A stretch of 64,000 nucleotides of DNA from Lolium rigidum. Its lineage: Eukaryota > Streptophyta > Magnoliopsida > Poales > Poaceae. Below are positions 33,954 through 46,300 of this stretch, piece by piece; within the stretch, counting starts at the first letter, position 1; each line of letters starts with the position of its first letter. Under the pieces are notes generated by a model, which did not search any database, was not told the DNA's origin, and worked only from the letters and a program-made list of their open reading frames with translations. The stretch is taken from positions 262,576,736-262,640,735 of the forward strand of contig NC_061508.1 in the NCBI RefSeq assembly GCF_022539505.1, in the 5' to 3' direction. Position numbers and translations under genes: made by a program.

Positions 33954-34975
33954 TTCTATGTGGTAACCCGGCATACCACTGCATGGTGTAGTATGCAAGT
34001 CTGATATAACACCAATGAAACATCGTTCCACTAGTATTATATCGCTCAGAGTGGTACAACAGAAACATATGCGGGTCCAAGGCATGTCTATAGAATTACA
34101 TACGGACTTCGTTACAAAAGATCATCATAGCCTCCTACTTTACAATGAGGTAAAACTGCAAATAAACTCCAGAAGAACGACTCGTTGTCTAGTCTTATCA
34201 CAGACTCTATTTGTAGAGTATTTAACTAGCTATAGGGCTAAGAATAGATTCTAGCTAAGTAGGAGCTAGGTATAGGAAGCTAGTTCCCTTCTATGGCTAA
34301 ACTAGGTTTTCTCCTTGTTGAATGTGGTATCGACTCCTCGGACGGGGTCCTGTCTCTTGAAGTAGTTGTTGACTCCTCGGTCTTCGAGTTGCACTCGAAG
34401 ATCCTCCTTCGATGCCTCCATATCTAAGCAGGGGATTTAAGAGTGGGATGAGTACGAGCGTACTCAACAAGTTCATTATAGGAAAGAGGTGTTTAATGCA
34501 CTAGCTACGGCATTAGACCAGAAAGTCTAATACCAATGCAAGTTTTCATAACCATTTCTTCAAAAGGTTGCTTTTATTCAGAAGAACTATGTCCGTCAGC
34601 CTTCACCGGTTTACTAGAACTTCATGGAGCTCCTTTCCGGCAACGTTCGCAGTTCCATATCTCGGAACAGGGAGTGACAAGTCACGGTTCTTTACACTCT
34701 ACAGAGGTGTGTTGCTTTACCCATAAGAGATCTTAACCTTGGTGCCAACCGGGCGCGCAACCCGTCCACACTTCCTATGGTGTGAGGCCCGGTATAAGGT
34801 CTAGCCAATCATGTTCCTCCGCTACCTCGAACACCCACCCGTTGTTGCATGCCCCGACCCTGGGTCCTCGCCGGTCCCATTATTCCCACTCACGGGTGGA
34901 CCCCGACCACGACGACAGTTTGGGATCGAACCAAACTCCTTCGCCGGTAGCTGCAACCCATCATAGACCACAATA

Positions 34976-35103
34976 CCGTGGGGACTTAAGGCGTCCCCAG
35001 CCAACCGCTTGCACTTTGAGCGACAAGTGTCTACGGACTATGCCGTGGGGACTTAAGGCTTCCCCAGCCAACCGCTTGCCCTGACAGATACAAGTGTCTA
35101 CGG
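34976..35103. repeat. 67-bp tandem duplication in E LTR
   Basis: Two adjacent copies start CCGTGGGGACTTAAGG at 34976 and 35043. Each contains GGGGAC/GTCCCC-type self-complementary arms. The same pair recurs in the other LTR near 44354-44483. Confidence 0.75.
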
Positions 35104-35814
35104 TAAAGCGCATCCGTTGATGAACGAGAGGTGGAAACACTTTTGACTACTCCGTCCCACTCCGGATCTTATGGTTAACACGGGTATTACGGCACAAGAA
35201 TCATCGGCGACATTTGTTGTTTAATCCTAGATGGATATAAACCCTTGCAATGGAACCTCCACCATATCAACACAATCCATGGTTCCATTGCCCACCACAT
35301 AGTCATATTCATAGTTATGAAAGTAGTGGTTTTGATTTTTTATGCAATAGTGATAACCATAATACTTTGCAAGTAATTTGATAGAAATACTCAAATGACA
35401 TGAGCAAGTGATGAACTTGCCTTTCTTGACTGCAAGATTATGCAGTCAAGGTCTTCGATACGCAATAACTCCAAATTCTGAAATAGCATCATCGTCCGAT
35501 AAGGACGATGTTTAAAAGATTGGCAAGGATGCAATAATGCATAAGAATGAGATGCAATCGCTCTAAGCGTGACCTAACCCCGATGATTTAGGATCAGTGA
35601 GTTGTAATGATTGATTCAGGGTGTGTTGCACTTTTAGAGTGATTTACAAACAAGGTTCTTATTAAGGTGTGGTTACATGGTATCATAAACAGAGTCTTGC
35701 AATATATCATAACAATAATATTAATAGCACACAACTATAACATTTGGTATAATTCTAACATGTAATGAATAGTGGTTGGTTTTAGCACTACATGGCATGG
35801 TTAATTATCATATA

Positions 35815-36157
35815 CTTCAAAAGAATAACTTTTGAAGAACATGTTCTTTAATAAAGAACAAGTATGATAATTAAGGTTGTGGAGTTCTATGGTTTACTAT
35901 GGTTTCAACTAATTTCTGGAGTAAGGTTTAGATGGATCCAAACAAGGTTGGATTCATCAATACCTAAGGCTGGTAAGGTTGAGTTAAGCTTAGGCATCCT
36001 AAGCAAGTATTCATACAAGGTTGCTATCAAGGTTAATTTATCTGGCTGGTGATAGCTAGCTAGGGTTTATAGGTTCTTATAAGCAGGGTTGAAGTTACCC
36101 TCTATTTTCTTCAAAAGAATAACTTTTGAAGAACATACTTCTTAAATACTAAGAAGT
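35815..36157. repeat. Repeated hairpin pairs in E LTR
   Basis: CTTCAAAAG and CTTTTGAAG arms form a hairpin at 35815-35837 and again at 36109-36131. Each is followed within 5 nt by a second hairpin (35843-35859 and 36137-36157) with 8-bp arms. The copies are about 294 bp apart and are kept in the other LTR. Confidence 0.7.
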
Positions 36158-36824
36158 ATAATAATTAGGTTGAGGTTGTTTAGGTTTGCTATTTGATCTA
36201 CTAAGTAAGGAATAGTTGGTTCCTAAATAGGATGGTTCATAAGTATCTCACACTAGTAGGGTTTAGTGTGTATGTAATATGATACACAATATTGACATGG
36301 TTGCTATTAGGGTTCATCACAATGGTGTGATGCTAACCAAGGTTAATTAAAGGTGATGGTTTTGGGAATATGAGCTAGGGTTTAGACTTGGTTGATCTTA
36401 CTTGATCAACTAGGTTTGATTAAGATGTACACATGGGATGCTAATTTAGTAGTGATAGGGTTTCTACATTGTATGTGGTTATGGCAAATATTTAGTTGCT
36501 ACTATGGTTCTATGTTTTGAAAGAAGGTACCATGATCACATGTTCTAACCTAGGGTTTAGGTTAGAAGCAATTTAGGGTTCACATGTAATAATGGAACTA
36601 GGGTTCCTAATGGAGTTAGGGTTTTAGGGTTTCACATGAAATGATGAATTCCTGTTTTTCTACTATATGGATCTAGGGTTTTCTAGTTACCCTATAATTC
36701 TTGGATTAATAGCTTCAATAAGGAAATTGAAGTTATTAATAACTAAGGAATAAAAATAAGGTTGGGTTTGGTATTTTATTATTTTTAATGGATTAATAAT
36801 TAAGGTAATTATTAATTAGGGTTT
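36061..36824 (-). promoter_or_regulatory. Telobox (AAACCCTA) cluster in E LTR
   Basis: TAGGGTTT occurs at 36061, 36257, 36376, 36456, 36551, 36617, 36625, 36674 and 36817, and again at 37713, 38758 and 39246. The pair at 36617-36632 is a direct tandem. On the element's sense strand the motif reads AAACCCTA, the plant telobox. Confidence 0.65.
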
Positions 36825-37780
36825 AAATCTCTACTAAAAAAGATTTAACAAACTAACAAATAAAGAAAATTATCTTTAATGTTTTCTTTATTTTTTTACT
36901 GGTTTTTGTTTATTTTAGAAGGTTTTCCTAATTATTGAATTTTAATTGAATTTAGAATTAATAATTAAGGCTTAATTAACAAGTATTAAATAATTGAATT
37001 TTTATTAAAAATAAAAATTTCATATTATATTTTTATTGGATAGATTTTTCTTTTATAAGAATTTTGATATGTCATTTGTATTTTTCTGAGCTTTTATGAA
37101 TTTTCTACAATTACTTGAAGTTTCAGACATTTTCTGTAAAATGAAAATAAACTAAAACACTAGACACACCCGTGCCTGTGCTACTCACAGACACAGACAG
37201 GTGGGGTCTGGCTGAGTCAGCTGCCACGGTGGCGTCGAGGTGGCAACTATGGCCACCACCGGCGGCCAGTGACGGTGATCGCCGGCGGTACGGCGCTCGC
37301 GCGGGCAATCTACCCATACAGCGAGGCTCAGCGCGCCGAGGTGAACACGCAGGTACCATGGCCGCCCCTATTTGGTCGCCGGAGCAAGCTCGCCGGCGAT
37401 GCCGCACGGTGGTGCTCACGGGTTAACGGCGCGGCGATGATCCGGGAAGCAATCGGACGGGCTAGGCATGCCAGGGGGATCAGGAGCTCACCAGGAGCAC
37501 GCAGAGCTTGGCGGTGGAGCAAGGGGAGGTCTGGTTCGCTGGGATTGCCTGCTCCCGTCGTCGGAGAAGACGATGTCGACGGCGGCGCTACGGCTTGATG
37601 GAGGTCGATTCCTATAGCAGACATAGCAAGTTGAGGCCGCTGATCACGATGGTGTCCACGGCAAGGTCTGGGGATGCTCTGAATGACGGCGATGTTCGAG
37701 GTCTGGGCGTGCTAGGGTTTCGGGATTTTGGGGAAATCGAACGGAGGGAGAAGAAAGCGAGCTAGGGTTCGCCCTGGGGC

Positions 37781-37788
37781 TTTTATAG
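37781..37788 (-). promoter_or_regulatory. Candidate TATA box of E (left LTR)
   Basis: The minus-strand word CTATAAAAGCCCC lies at the edge of a GC-rich island, and a pyrimidine-rich sequence follows 20-50 bp downstream. The same site is at 47160-47167 in the 5' LTR. It would place U3 at about 2.7 kb and R plus U5 at about 3.8 kb. Confidence 0.5.
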
Positions 37789-40497
37789 AGCTCCATGGCC
37801 TGCCTCGTCACGTCTACGGTCGCGGAGGAGCTGCCAGCGGCGAGGGAAAGACGGCCACGGCGTCGCGCTGTCCTCCATGCGTGCTGGAGAGGATGAGGAC
37901 GAGCTCGTCCCGATATTTTGGACGAAGGGGTAACGGGCTGCCTATGGGCTGTGGTGTTGGGCTGCTAGGCAGGCTGCTGCTGGGCTGTGTTCTTCGGGCT
38001 TCGCGGCCAGGTGAGTCCAGGTAAGGTTTTTCTTCTTTCTTTTCTGTTTCTGTTTGTATTTTCTGTTTTTAAATATCACCTTTTGAATTCAAATTTGAAT
38101 TCAATTCTGTTTATAAATATTTTTACATATTTTAATTATGACTTAACAACAATGACAATTTCATGGTTTTGTTGTGCAGAACAAATATTTAACATATCAA
38201 GTTTTGTTGAAACTTTCATTAAGCATGATTTTATGCACTCATTTTATTTTCCCTTTTTCTTGTGGAATCAAATCTGTTTTAATTATTAGAGTTGAGGAAT
38301 TCTACTCCAAAGCATTTGAGGATCATTATGAAGTCTTGGTTTCTTATTTGAGAGTGTTGCTCACTTGCATATTATTTTATGTGATCACTTATTTATTATA
38401 GTTTTGTAAATTCTCTGATAACTCCCTTTCAAGGTTAACACCCTTATTATCTTTGAAAATGTCTAAAGTAGATATTGTCCCCATAATGGCTTGGTCTTAG
38501 TTACAAAGGTAAGTGGTTGATCACCACACATGGTCTAATTAAAGGTTTTAAATTAGGTTTATCTTGTGCTCCATAAGTAAGTATAGGTTTTAACTAGAGT
38601 GCAATTCTGGAGTTCTAATTATGTTTACCTAATGACACTTGGTTCAAAACTCATTTATGGTCTAGTTTTATAATTGTAATCACCCAAGTAATTCACAACT
38701 AGGTTTGAGATATAATTCTGGGTTGTGGACTTTGAGATGACACCATATTGTATTTGCTAGGGTTTTGTCTCCCCTAACCAAGATAGGATGGTTACTTGCT
38801 TAATATTTCATGTGCTTCTCTAGCTACTAAGGATTTGAGAATTGGTTTTATCTTCTACCAATTAACTTCTATTATTATCCTCAATTAATCATTAAAGTAA
38901 CTACAGTGGTTATAGTTCTTTTTATAGTTAACTTTGGTCATATGGATGGATGGGTTCTCACCATTTAGAGTATAGAATTTGACTCTAAATGTTTTCTTGT
39001 GGTTCTTAAGTGAAGAATAGGTGGAATGTAAATGTGGTAGGATTATCCTTATGATCACCATGTGATTCACAAGTTAAGGTTGGAATATAAGCCTAGGGTT
39101 GATTACTAGTTACCTCCCTATAATTTCATGTGGTGAATAACATCTACTAATCCTATTAGGATTTAACTTATCCTCATATACCTCAAGAGAATGATCATGG
39201 ATTAGGCATGATCAACTTGTTTTTAATACCTTTACCTCAAGTTCCTAGGGTTTATGATCATCATTCAATTTATAATGATCAAGGTTTGGCTTCCTAAGGT
39301 ATCTCTCATTAAATGGGTTTCTCACTTCCATGACCAAGCATTGTCTTGATCAATTAAAGTATAGCACTTCTATTTTACTTTCTTGGATGGGACTACTTTG
39401 GTTGCCTCAATAATTTATATCCCAGGAGAATGCCTGTGATATTATGTTGGGGTTTTTCTCAACAATGATGATAGGGTCATCTGGGTATAGTAATAGTTCT
39501 CTCCCTCAAATCCAAGTGTTGCCTCAACTATCTTGAGTGTAACTCCATAGCTTGAGTTCTCTCATATAGGAATGGTTTATTCTAAGGTTTATGGTGTACT
39601 CCTAATATTTATTTAGGTTACTGAGCTAAAGATTCAATTGTTTATCTTAGTTGGATTATTCCACTCCTTATTTCACTAAGTCATGGATATAGTCTTATTC
39701 CACTTGGTATTTGGTTATCTCACCACTCCAAGGTGAAATAGTTTACAACCCAATGCTTTAGTTCAAAGATTGTCCTTTATTCATTAATAGGTAAAACTAG
39801 AATTGATATGAATGGGCTCTCTTACTTGGGAAGGACTTCAATACTAACTTAGGGTTATTCTCCAAGGATAATTATGTGGTCACCAATATCTATGGTTAAC
39901 ATAAATGGGTTCTCTCTCTAGGGAAGGTCTTGAATAATATCCTAAGGTTTCTCTTAAAGATGATGGTTTGAATATAATATCTTGGAATAGAGACAGATAT
40001 ATATTTATAGGGTTGATCTTCTTGTTATGTTTCCAATAATGAAGTAAAATGAACACCATGAGGTTCATGGTAGGATTAAGGATTAGTTTCAGACATGGAA
40101 AAGATAAGTGAAGAATGGTTTCCCAATTATTGTTACTTGATTTCCAATTAATTGTAGGTTCATATGTTATGGCAGGGAATTCCATATTATGATCTTTTAT
40201 AAGATCAAGCAATTGATCATTAAGTAAAGTGTTGTTGTCTTGATTATTAGTTCCATTTGATCTATCCCCTTAGATCAAATCATCTCTACCCAAAACAAGG
40301 TTTTATCAAAGTCACATTGAGGTTTATAGCGCTTGACTTGATGAGCTACTTCAATTCCACCAAGGTCAAGTGAAACTTCGATTCATTGTGATTGTTTTTA
40401 CTTTAAAGCGCGAAAATTCCCCAGATTTTTTATGCATGAATGCAATGCACACATCTGTTTCCTCTATTTTTGTAACCCCAATACCTGGGATATTACA

Positions 40498-43337
40498 GTC
40501 TCTACCCCTTAAACTAAACTTCGTCCTCGAAGTTTGATCTCTCTCATGTTTCCGAAATGTGGATCTGACTTGTGCAGACTACGACTTTTCTCGAACTCCG
40601 TGGTGATCTCACTGGATATAATTGACTATATCCCTTGTCCAGATTCTTCCTGGAATCCATTATTGTTTGACATCAAACAACTATTACTTCCTTTACTTCC
40701 ATGATTTCCTCCAATATTATAAGCTTGTTTCCTTTCTCATTGAATATTCAATGATTGGGACTTCTTCTTGTCTCGACGAGTCTTATTTGAGGACTAATTG
40801 GATAACATTCTCCTATTTGATAAAATAGGTCTTTGTTTTTCCCTTACTACCAAAACTGCAATAATGGTACTAAGTAAGGTACTTAACATGGAAATGATCA
40901 TGATGGTTTATTCCTCTAAGAATGGATTAGACTCATTTAGTCCATCCAATCATGATTTATAGTTGATACCTATAACTATTTTGGGTTATTTAGGTTCCAT
41001 GAAAGGAATCTTTCAAATAGAATTTAGTTTTGGTATAGTCAATCTACTTCAGTCTGTGGCCTTCTTGGGCTGTAATTGGTTTATGATCTTTTCTTCGTCC
41101 AACTTCTTTATGCTTGACTTACTTGAGCTTTCGTACTTCTGAGTAAATATTACTCACTTTCTCAAGTTATAGTCCACTTCTTACTTCCTCGAAGTATAAA
41201 CCTCGGCTTCTGGTCTGACATCCATCTGAAAGTAATGTTCAACAATCTTATGAAAATAAGATCGAACTTCCTCTCAGTTCAGACATTCTGCTTCTATCAT
41301 GCTTAAAGTATTGAGCTATTGTATACTCAACTCAATCTTTACTCTACCCCTTAGGGTTTTCTTATGGTCTTCGTCTCCTTTTTTTCTTCCAATCATAGAA
41401 CTTATGGTTAGAATATTGGTTTAGGTGTAGCTTATGGTTTATATTCTTCTAAGGTCTTGCGAAGAATATCTGTGGTGTATCCACTCAATTGTGGACATCC
41501 AATGCGAATCCTTCGATTAAACGATTATAGGTCATTGTTATTTGGTTAACAAAATTATTTGTCCACAACTTCTTGGTAAAAATAATTGAATGGTGGACTA
41601 CTTGATACCAGTTGTGGCTATTTGTTATCTAGAAATGGATTCTATTTATAGGTTCTGTTCAACTGAACGAGACATCCTCTACTTTATCTCGCAGTATTGA
41701 TACTATATCAATTGTGGTCTTCTGATATCAACTATGGTCTTCTTATCTCTGCTATGGGTTCATAGGTCATCTTCCTTTCTTCGAGGGTTTATTTTGCAAG
41801 AAAACCACTAGCTGACACTATGATTATAGTATCCTAAGTGATTTCCCATGCATTCCCTCTTCTATATTAACTATGGATCTGCTTGAGCTTCACCATAATC
41901 ATCATATTTCTCACCTTCAGGCTTCTTCCGTACTAAAGTACTCCTCTGTTGAGGTAAAGCATGAGTTTTGATTGGTACTTCCTTCTGAATATTGTGGTTG
42001 CTTCCCACAACTTTGTTTCCTTTCTTCTAATGAACCTTCATCTTGTTTTTTCAAAATCTACAGAATGCGTCACTTCCTCACACGAATACCATTACCCTCT
42101 AGATCTATAGCATCAAGTATGAACTTGATATTGCAACATGCATTTGCATATCAAAGTCAAACTTCATGTATGAATCTAGTCAAACAATGAAAATCCAATA
42201 AAATCCAAGAAGATTCAGCTTTGTCCATATAATACACATCATCATAAGCCTGAATTATAATAGTTGAGTAAGACATCTCTAAACATCAGGCTCTGATGTG
42301 TAGTATATACACCACATAAGATAGGTTTATATCGTGATACATAGCACGAATATAGGGGACTCTACTATTTGTCTCATCATTTACCTTAATTGCACATTTG
42401 CAATGAGATAAACTTGAAATAAAGTGGTCTGGGATGGTTGAGGTTAACCTAGAGTTCTTTGGAAGTATAAACTTGGCTTCCATTTTATTTGAGGACTACT
42501 TCACATGATATGTCTAAGTTCTATCTTTGCTACTCTAAACACATAACTATGGAAATCTAGCTCCTATTCTTCCAAGTGTTTCAATCATAAGTCTATGGTC
42601 ATGATGTGCTTGGCACACTTCCCATATTTTTGGAACACAATTCTTGCACTAATGTTTTAAACTTGGCTTCTTATTGTACTCCTCTTAATTAATTATGAGG
42701 TTCTAATCCATCACATAATGATTCTCAGGTGAATCATATATGATTACTATCACTACTCTGTAAGTAGACATGTTTTATTTCCATCTCTCTTACTTACCTC
42801 TCATGATTGACTCATCATGGTCTATACTACCTCATATAACTCATAGTTATCACTTACTAGCAACTGTTTCACAAGTTTGGATAGATTTTACTTACCCATT
42901 ACTTGTCTGGATCTACATCTTCTATTAGGATTTCTTAATGATTATCATCACTTGATATTACTTCTAGTACAAGTCTGAGTAATTCTTATTTAATATAACA
43001 TGTGTTGGTACACATCTTCCAATAGGATATCTTTCTTATGGTTGTATCCTCTCTTTGGACTACCATGTATTGTATACCAACTGGGGTCTACTCATCTATT
43101 GTTTAAGGACTTCATGGTGTACTACATGTTTGGGATTAGCTAACTGTCTTTACTTAGGAAAGATAGGTAGGAAAGGTTGACTCAAGTGTGTCAGGATTAT
43201 TCTCAAGTGAATATCCATCTCAAGTCATAAGAAGTATTTGGTTTAACTAAGACAACTTCCTATAGACACTACCAATCCTATAGGTCTCATTTAAAGGGTT
43301 TTAATCCTAAGATCAAAGCATTTGCTCTGATACCAAC
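40498..43337 (-). other. Internal domain of E, non-coding
   Basis: 2840 bp between the two LTRs. The minus-strand sequence beside the left LTR reads GACGAAGTTTAGTTTAAGGGG, close to the same place in F. No frame longer than 72 codons and no gag, RT or integrase motif is seen. Short TCTTATTT-like words and AT-rich sequence dominate. Confidence 0.75.
43318..43335 (-). other. Primer-binding site of E
   Basis: On the minus strand TGGTATCAGAGCAAATGC follows the 5' LTR after two bases. TGGTATCAGAGC is the standard match to plant initiator tRNA-Met. It sets the minus orientation. Confidence 0.85.
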
Positions 43338-46300
43338 TGTGGTAACCCGGCATACCACTGCGTGGTGTAGTATGCAAGTCTGATATAACACCAATGAAAC
43401 ATCGTTCCACTAGTATTATATCGCTCAGAGTGGTACAACAGAAACATATGCGGGTCCAAGGCATGTCTATAGAATTACATACAGACTCTATTACAAAAGA
43501 TCATCATAGCCTCCTACTTTACAATGAGGTAAAACTGCAAATAAACTCCAGAAGAACGACTCGTTGTCTAGTCTTATCACAGACTCTATTTGTAGAGTAT
43601 TTAACTAGCTATAGGGCTAAGAATAGATTCTAGCTAAGTAGGAGCTAGGTATAGGAAGCTAGTTCCCTTCTATGGCTAAACTAGGTTTTCTCCTTGTTGA
43701 ATGTGGTATCTGACTCCTCGGACAGGGTCCTGTCTCTTGAAGTAGTTGTTGACTCCTCGGTCTTCGAGTTGCACTGAAGATCCTCCTTCGATGCCTCCAT
43801 ATCTAAGCAGGGGATTTAAGAGTGGGATGAGTACGAGCGTACTCAACAAGTTCATTATAGGAAAGAGGTGTTTAATGCACTAGCTACGGCATTAGACCAG
43901 AAAGTCTAATACCAATGCAAGTTTTCATAACCATTTCTTCAAAAGGTTGCTTTTATTCGGAAGAACTATGTCCGTCGGCCTTCACCGGTTTACTAGAACT
44001 TCATGGAGCTCCTTTTCGGCAGCGTTCGCAGTTCCATATCCGGAACAGGGAGTGACAGGTCACGGTTCTTTACACTCTGCAGAGGTGTGTTGCTTTACCC
44101 ATAAGAGATCTTAACCTTGGTGCCAACCGGGCGCGCAACCCGTCCACACTTCCTATGGTGTGAGGCCCGATATAAGGTCTAGCCAATCATGTTCCTCCGC
44201 TACCTCGAACACCCACCCGTTGTTGCATGCCCCGACCCTGGGTCCTCGCCGGTCCCATTATTCCCACTCACGGGTGGACCCCGACCACGACGACAGTTTG
44301 GGATCGAACCAAACTCCTTCGCCGGTAGCCGCAACCCATCATAGACCACAATACCGTGGGGACTTAAGGCTTCCCCGGCCAACCGCTTGCACTTCGAGCG
44401 ACAAGTGTCTACGGACTATGCCGTGGGGACTTAAGGCTTCCCCAGCCTACCGCTTGCCACCGACAGATACAAGTGTCTACGGTAAAGCGCATCCGTTGAT
44501 GAACGAGAGGTGGAAACACTTTTGACTACTCCGTCCCACTCTGGATCTTATGGTTAACACGGGTATTACGGCACAAGAATCACTGGCGACATTTGTTGTT
44601 TAATCCTAGATGGATATAAACCCTTGCAATGGAACCTCCACCATATCAACACAATCCATGGTTCCATTGCCCACCACATAGTCATATTCATAGTTATGAA
44701 AGTAGTGGTTTTGATTTTTTATGCAATAGTGATAACCATAATACTTTGCAAGTAATTTGATAGAAATACTCAAATGACATGAGCAAGTGATGAACTTGCC
44801 TTTCTTGACTGCAAGATTATGCGGTCAAGGTCTTCGATACGCAATAACTCCAAATTCTGAAATAGCATCATCGTCCGATAAGGACGATGTTTAAAAGATT
44901 GGCAAGGATGCAACAATGCATAAGAATGAGATGCAATCGCTCTAAGCGTGACCTAACCCTGATGATTTAGGATCAGTGAGTTGTAATGATTGATTCACGG
45001 TGTGTTGCACTTTTAGAGTGATTTACAAACATGGTTCTTATTAAGGTGTGGTTACATGGTATCATAAACAGGTGCTGCAATATATCATAACAATAATATT
45101 AATAGCACACAATTATAACATTTGGTATAATTCTAACATGTAATGAATAGTGGTTGGTTTTAGCACTACATGGCATGGTTAATTATCATATACTTCAAAA
45201 GAATAACTTTTGAAGAACATGTTCTTTAATAAAGAACAAGTATGATAATTAAGGTTGTGGAGTTCTATGGTTTACTATGGTTTCAACTAATTTCTGGAGT
45301 AAGGTTTAGATGGATCCAAACAAGGTTGGACTCATCAATACCTAAGGCTGGTAAGGTTGAGTTAAGCTTAGGCATCCTAAGCAAGTATTCATACAAGGTT
45401 GCTATCAAGGTTAATTTATCCGATTTGGTGATAGCTAGCTAGGGTTTATAGGTTCTTATAATCAGGGTTGAAGTTACCCTCTATTTTCTTCAAAAGAATA
45501 ACTTTTGAAGAACATACTTCTTAAATACTAAGAAGTATAATAATTAGGTTGAGGTTGTTTAGGTTTGCTATTTGATCTACTAAGTAAGGAATAGTTGGTT
45601 CCTAAATAGGATGGTTCATAAGTATCTCACACTAGTAGGGTTTAGTGTGTATGTAATATGATACACAATATTGACATGGTTGCTATTAGGGTTCATCACA
45701 ATGGTGTGATGCTAACCAAGGTTAATTAAAGGTGATGGTTTTGGGAATATGAGCTAGGGTTTAGACTTGGTTGATCTTACTTGATCAACTAGGTTTGATT
45801 AAGATGTACACATGGGATGCTAATTTAGTAGTGATAGGGTTTCTACATTGTATGTGGTTATGGCAAATATTTAGTTGCTACTATGGTTCTATGTTTTGAA
45901 AGAAGGTACCATGATCACATGTTCTAACCTAGGGTTTAGGTTAGAAGCAATTTAGGGTTCACATGTAATAATGGAACTAGGGTTCCTAATGGAGTTAGGG
46001 TTTTAGGGTTTCACATGAAATGATGAATTCCTGTTTTTCTACTATATGGATCTAGGGTTTTCTAGTTACCCTATAATTCTTGGATTAATAGCTTCAATAA
46101 GGAAATTGAAGTTATTAATAACTAAGGAATAAAAATAAGGTTGGGTTTGGTATTTTATTATTTTTAATGGATTAATAATTAAGGTAATTATTAATTAGGG
46201 TTTAAATCTCTACTAAAAAAGATTTAACAAACTAACAAATAAAGAAAATTATCTTTAATGCTTTCTTTATTTTTTTACTGGTTTTTGTTTATTTTAGAAG

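Larger units (their letters stand above)
33959..40497 (-). repeat. 3' LTR of element E (left copy)
   Basis: 6539 bp. Going along the plus strand it holds a 67-bp tandem duplication (34976-35103) and a series of small hairpins (35416-36157). Next come a cluster of TAGGGTTT motifs (36061-36824), a very AT-rich stretch, and a GC-rich island (about 37160-38010) with a minus-strand TATA word at 37781-37788. AT-rich sequence fills the remainder. None of the short ORFs is convincing. Confidence 0.92.

Noticed and set aside
36617..36632. Interstitial telomere array
   Set aside because: Only two units are tandem. The other copies are dispersed, so this is a telobox cluster rather than telomeric DNA.
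37123..38024. Several 85-109 codon ORFs on both strands of the E GC island (repeated at 46502-47313)
   Set aside because: They overlap in all frames, differ between the two LTR copies by frame shifts, and show no recognisable motif. High GC lowers stop frequency.
38009..38179. Plus-strand splice-like signals (CAG/GTGAGT near 38008 and TTGTGCAG/A near 38179) in the E LTR, suggesting an intron
   Set aside because: They are antisense to the element and no supporting coding frame continues across the junction. Such motifs occur by chance in 16 kb.
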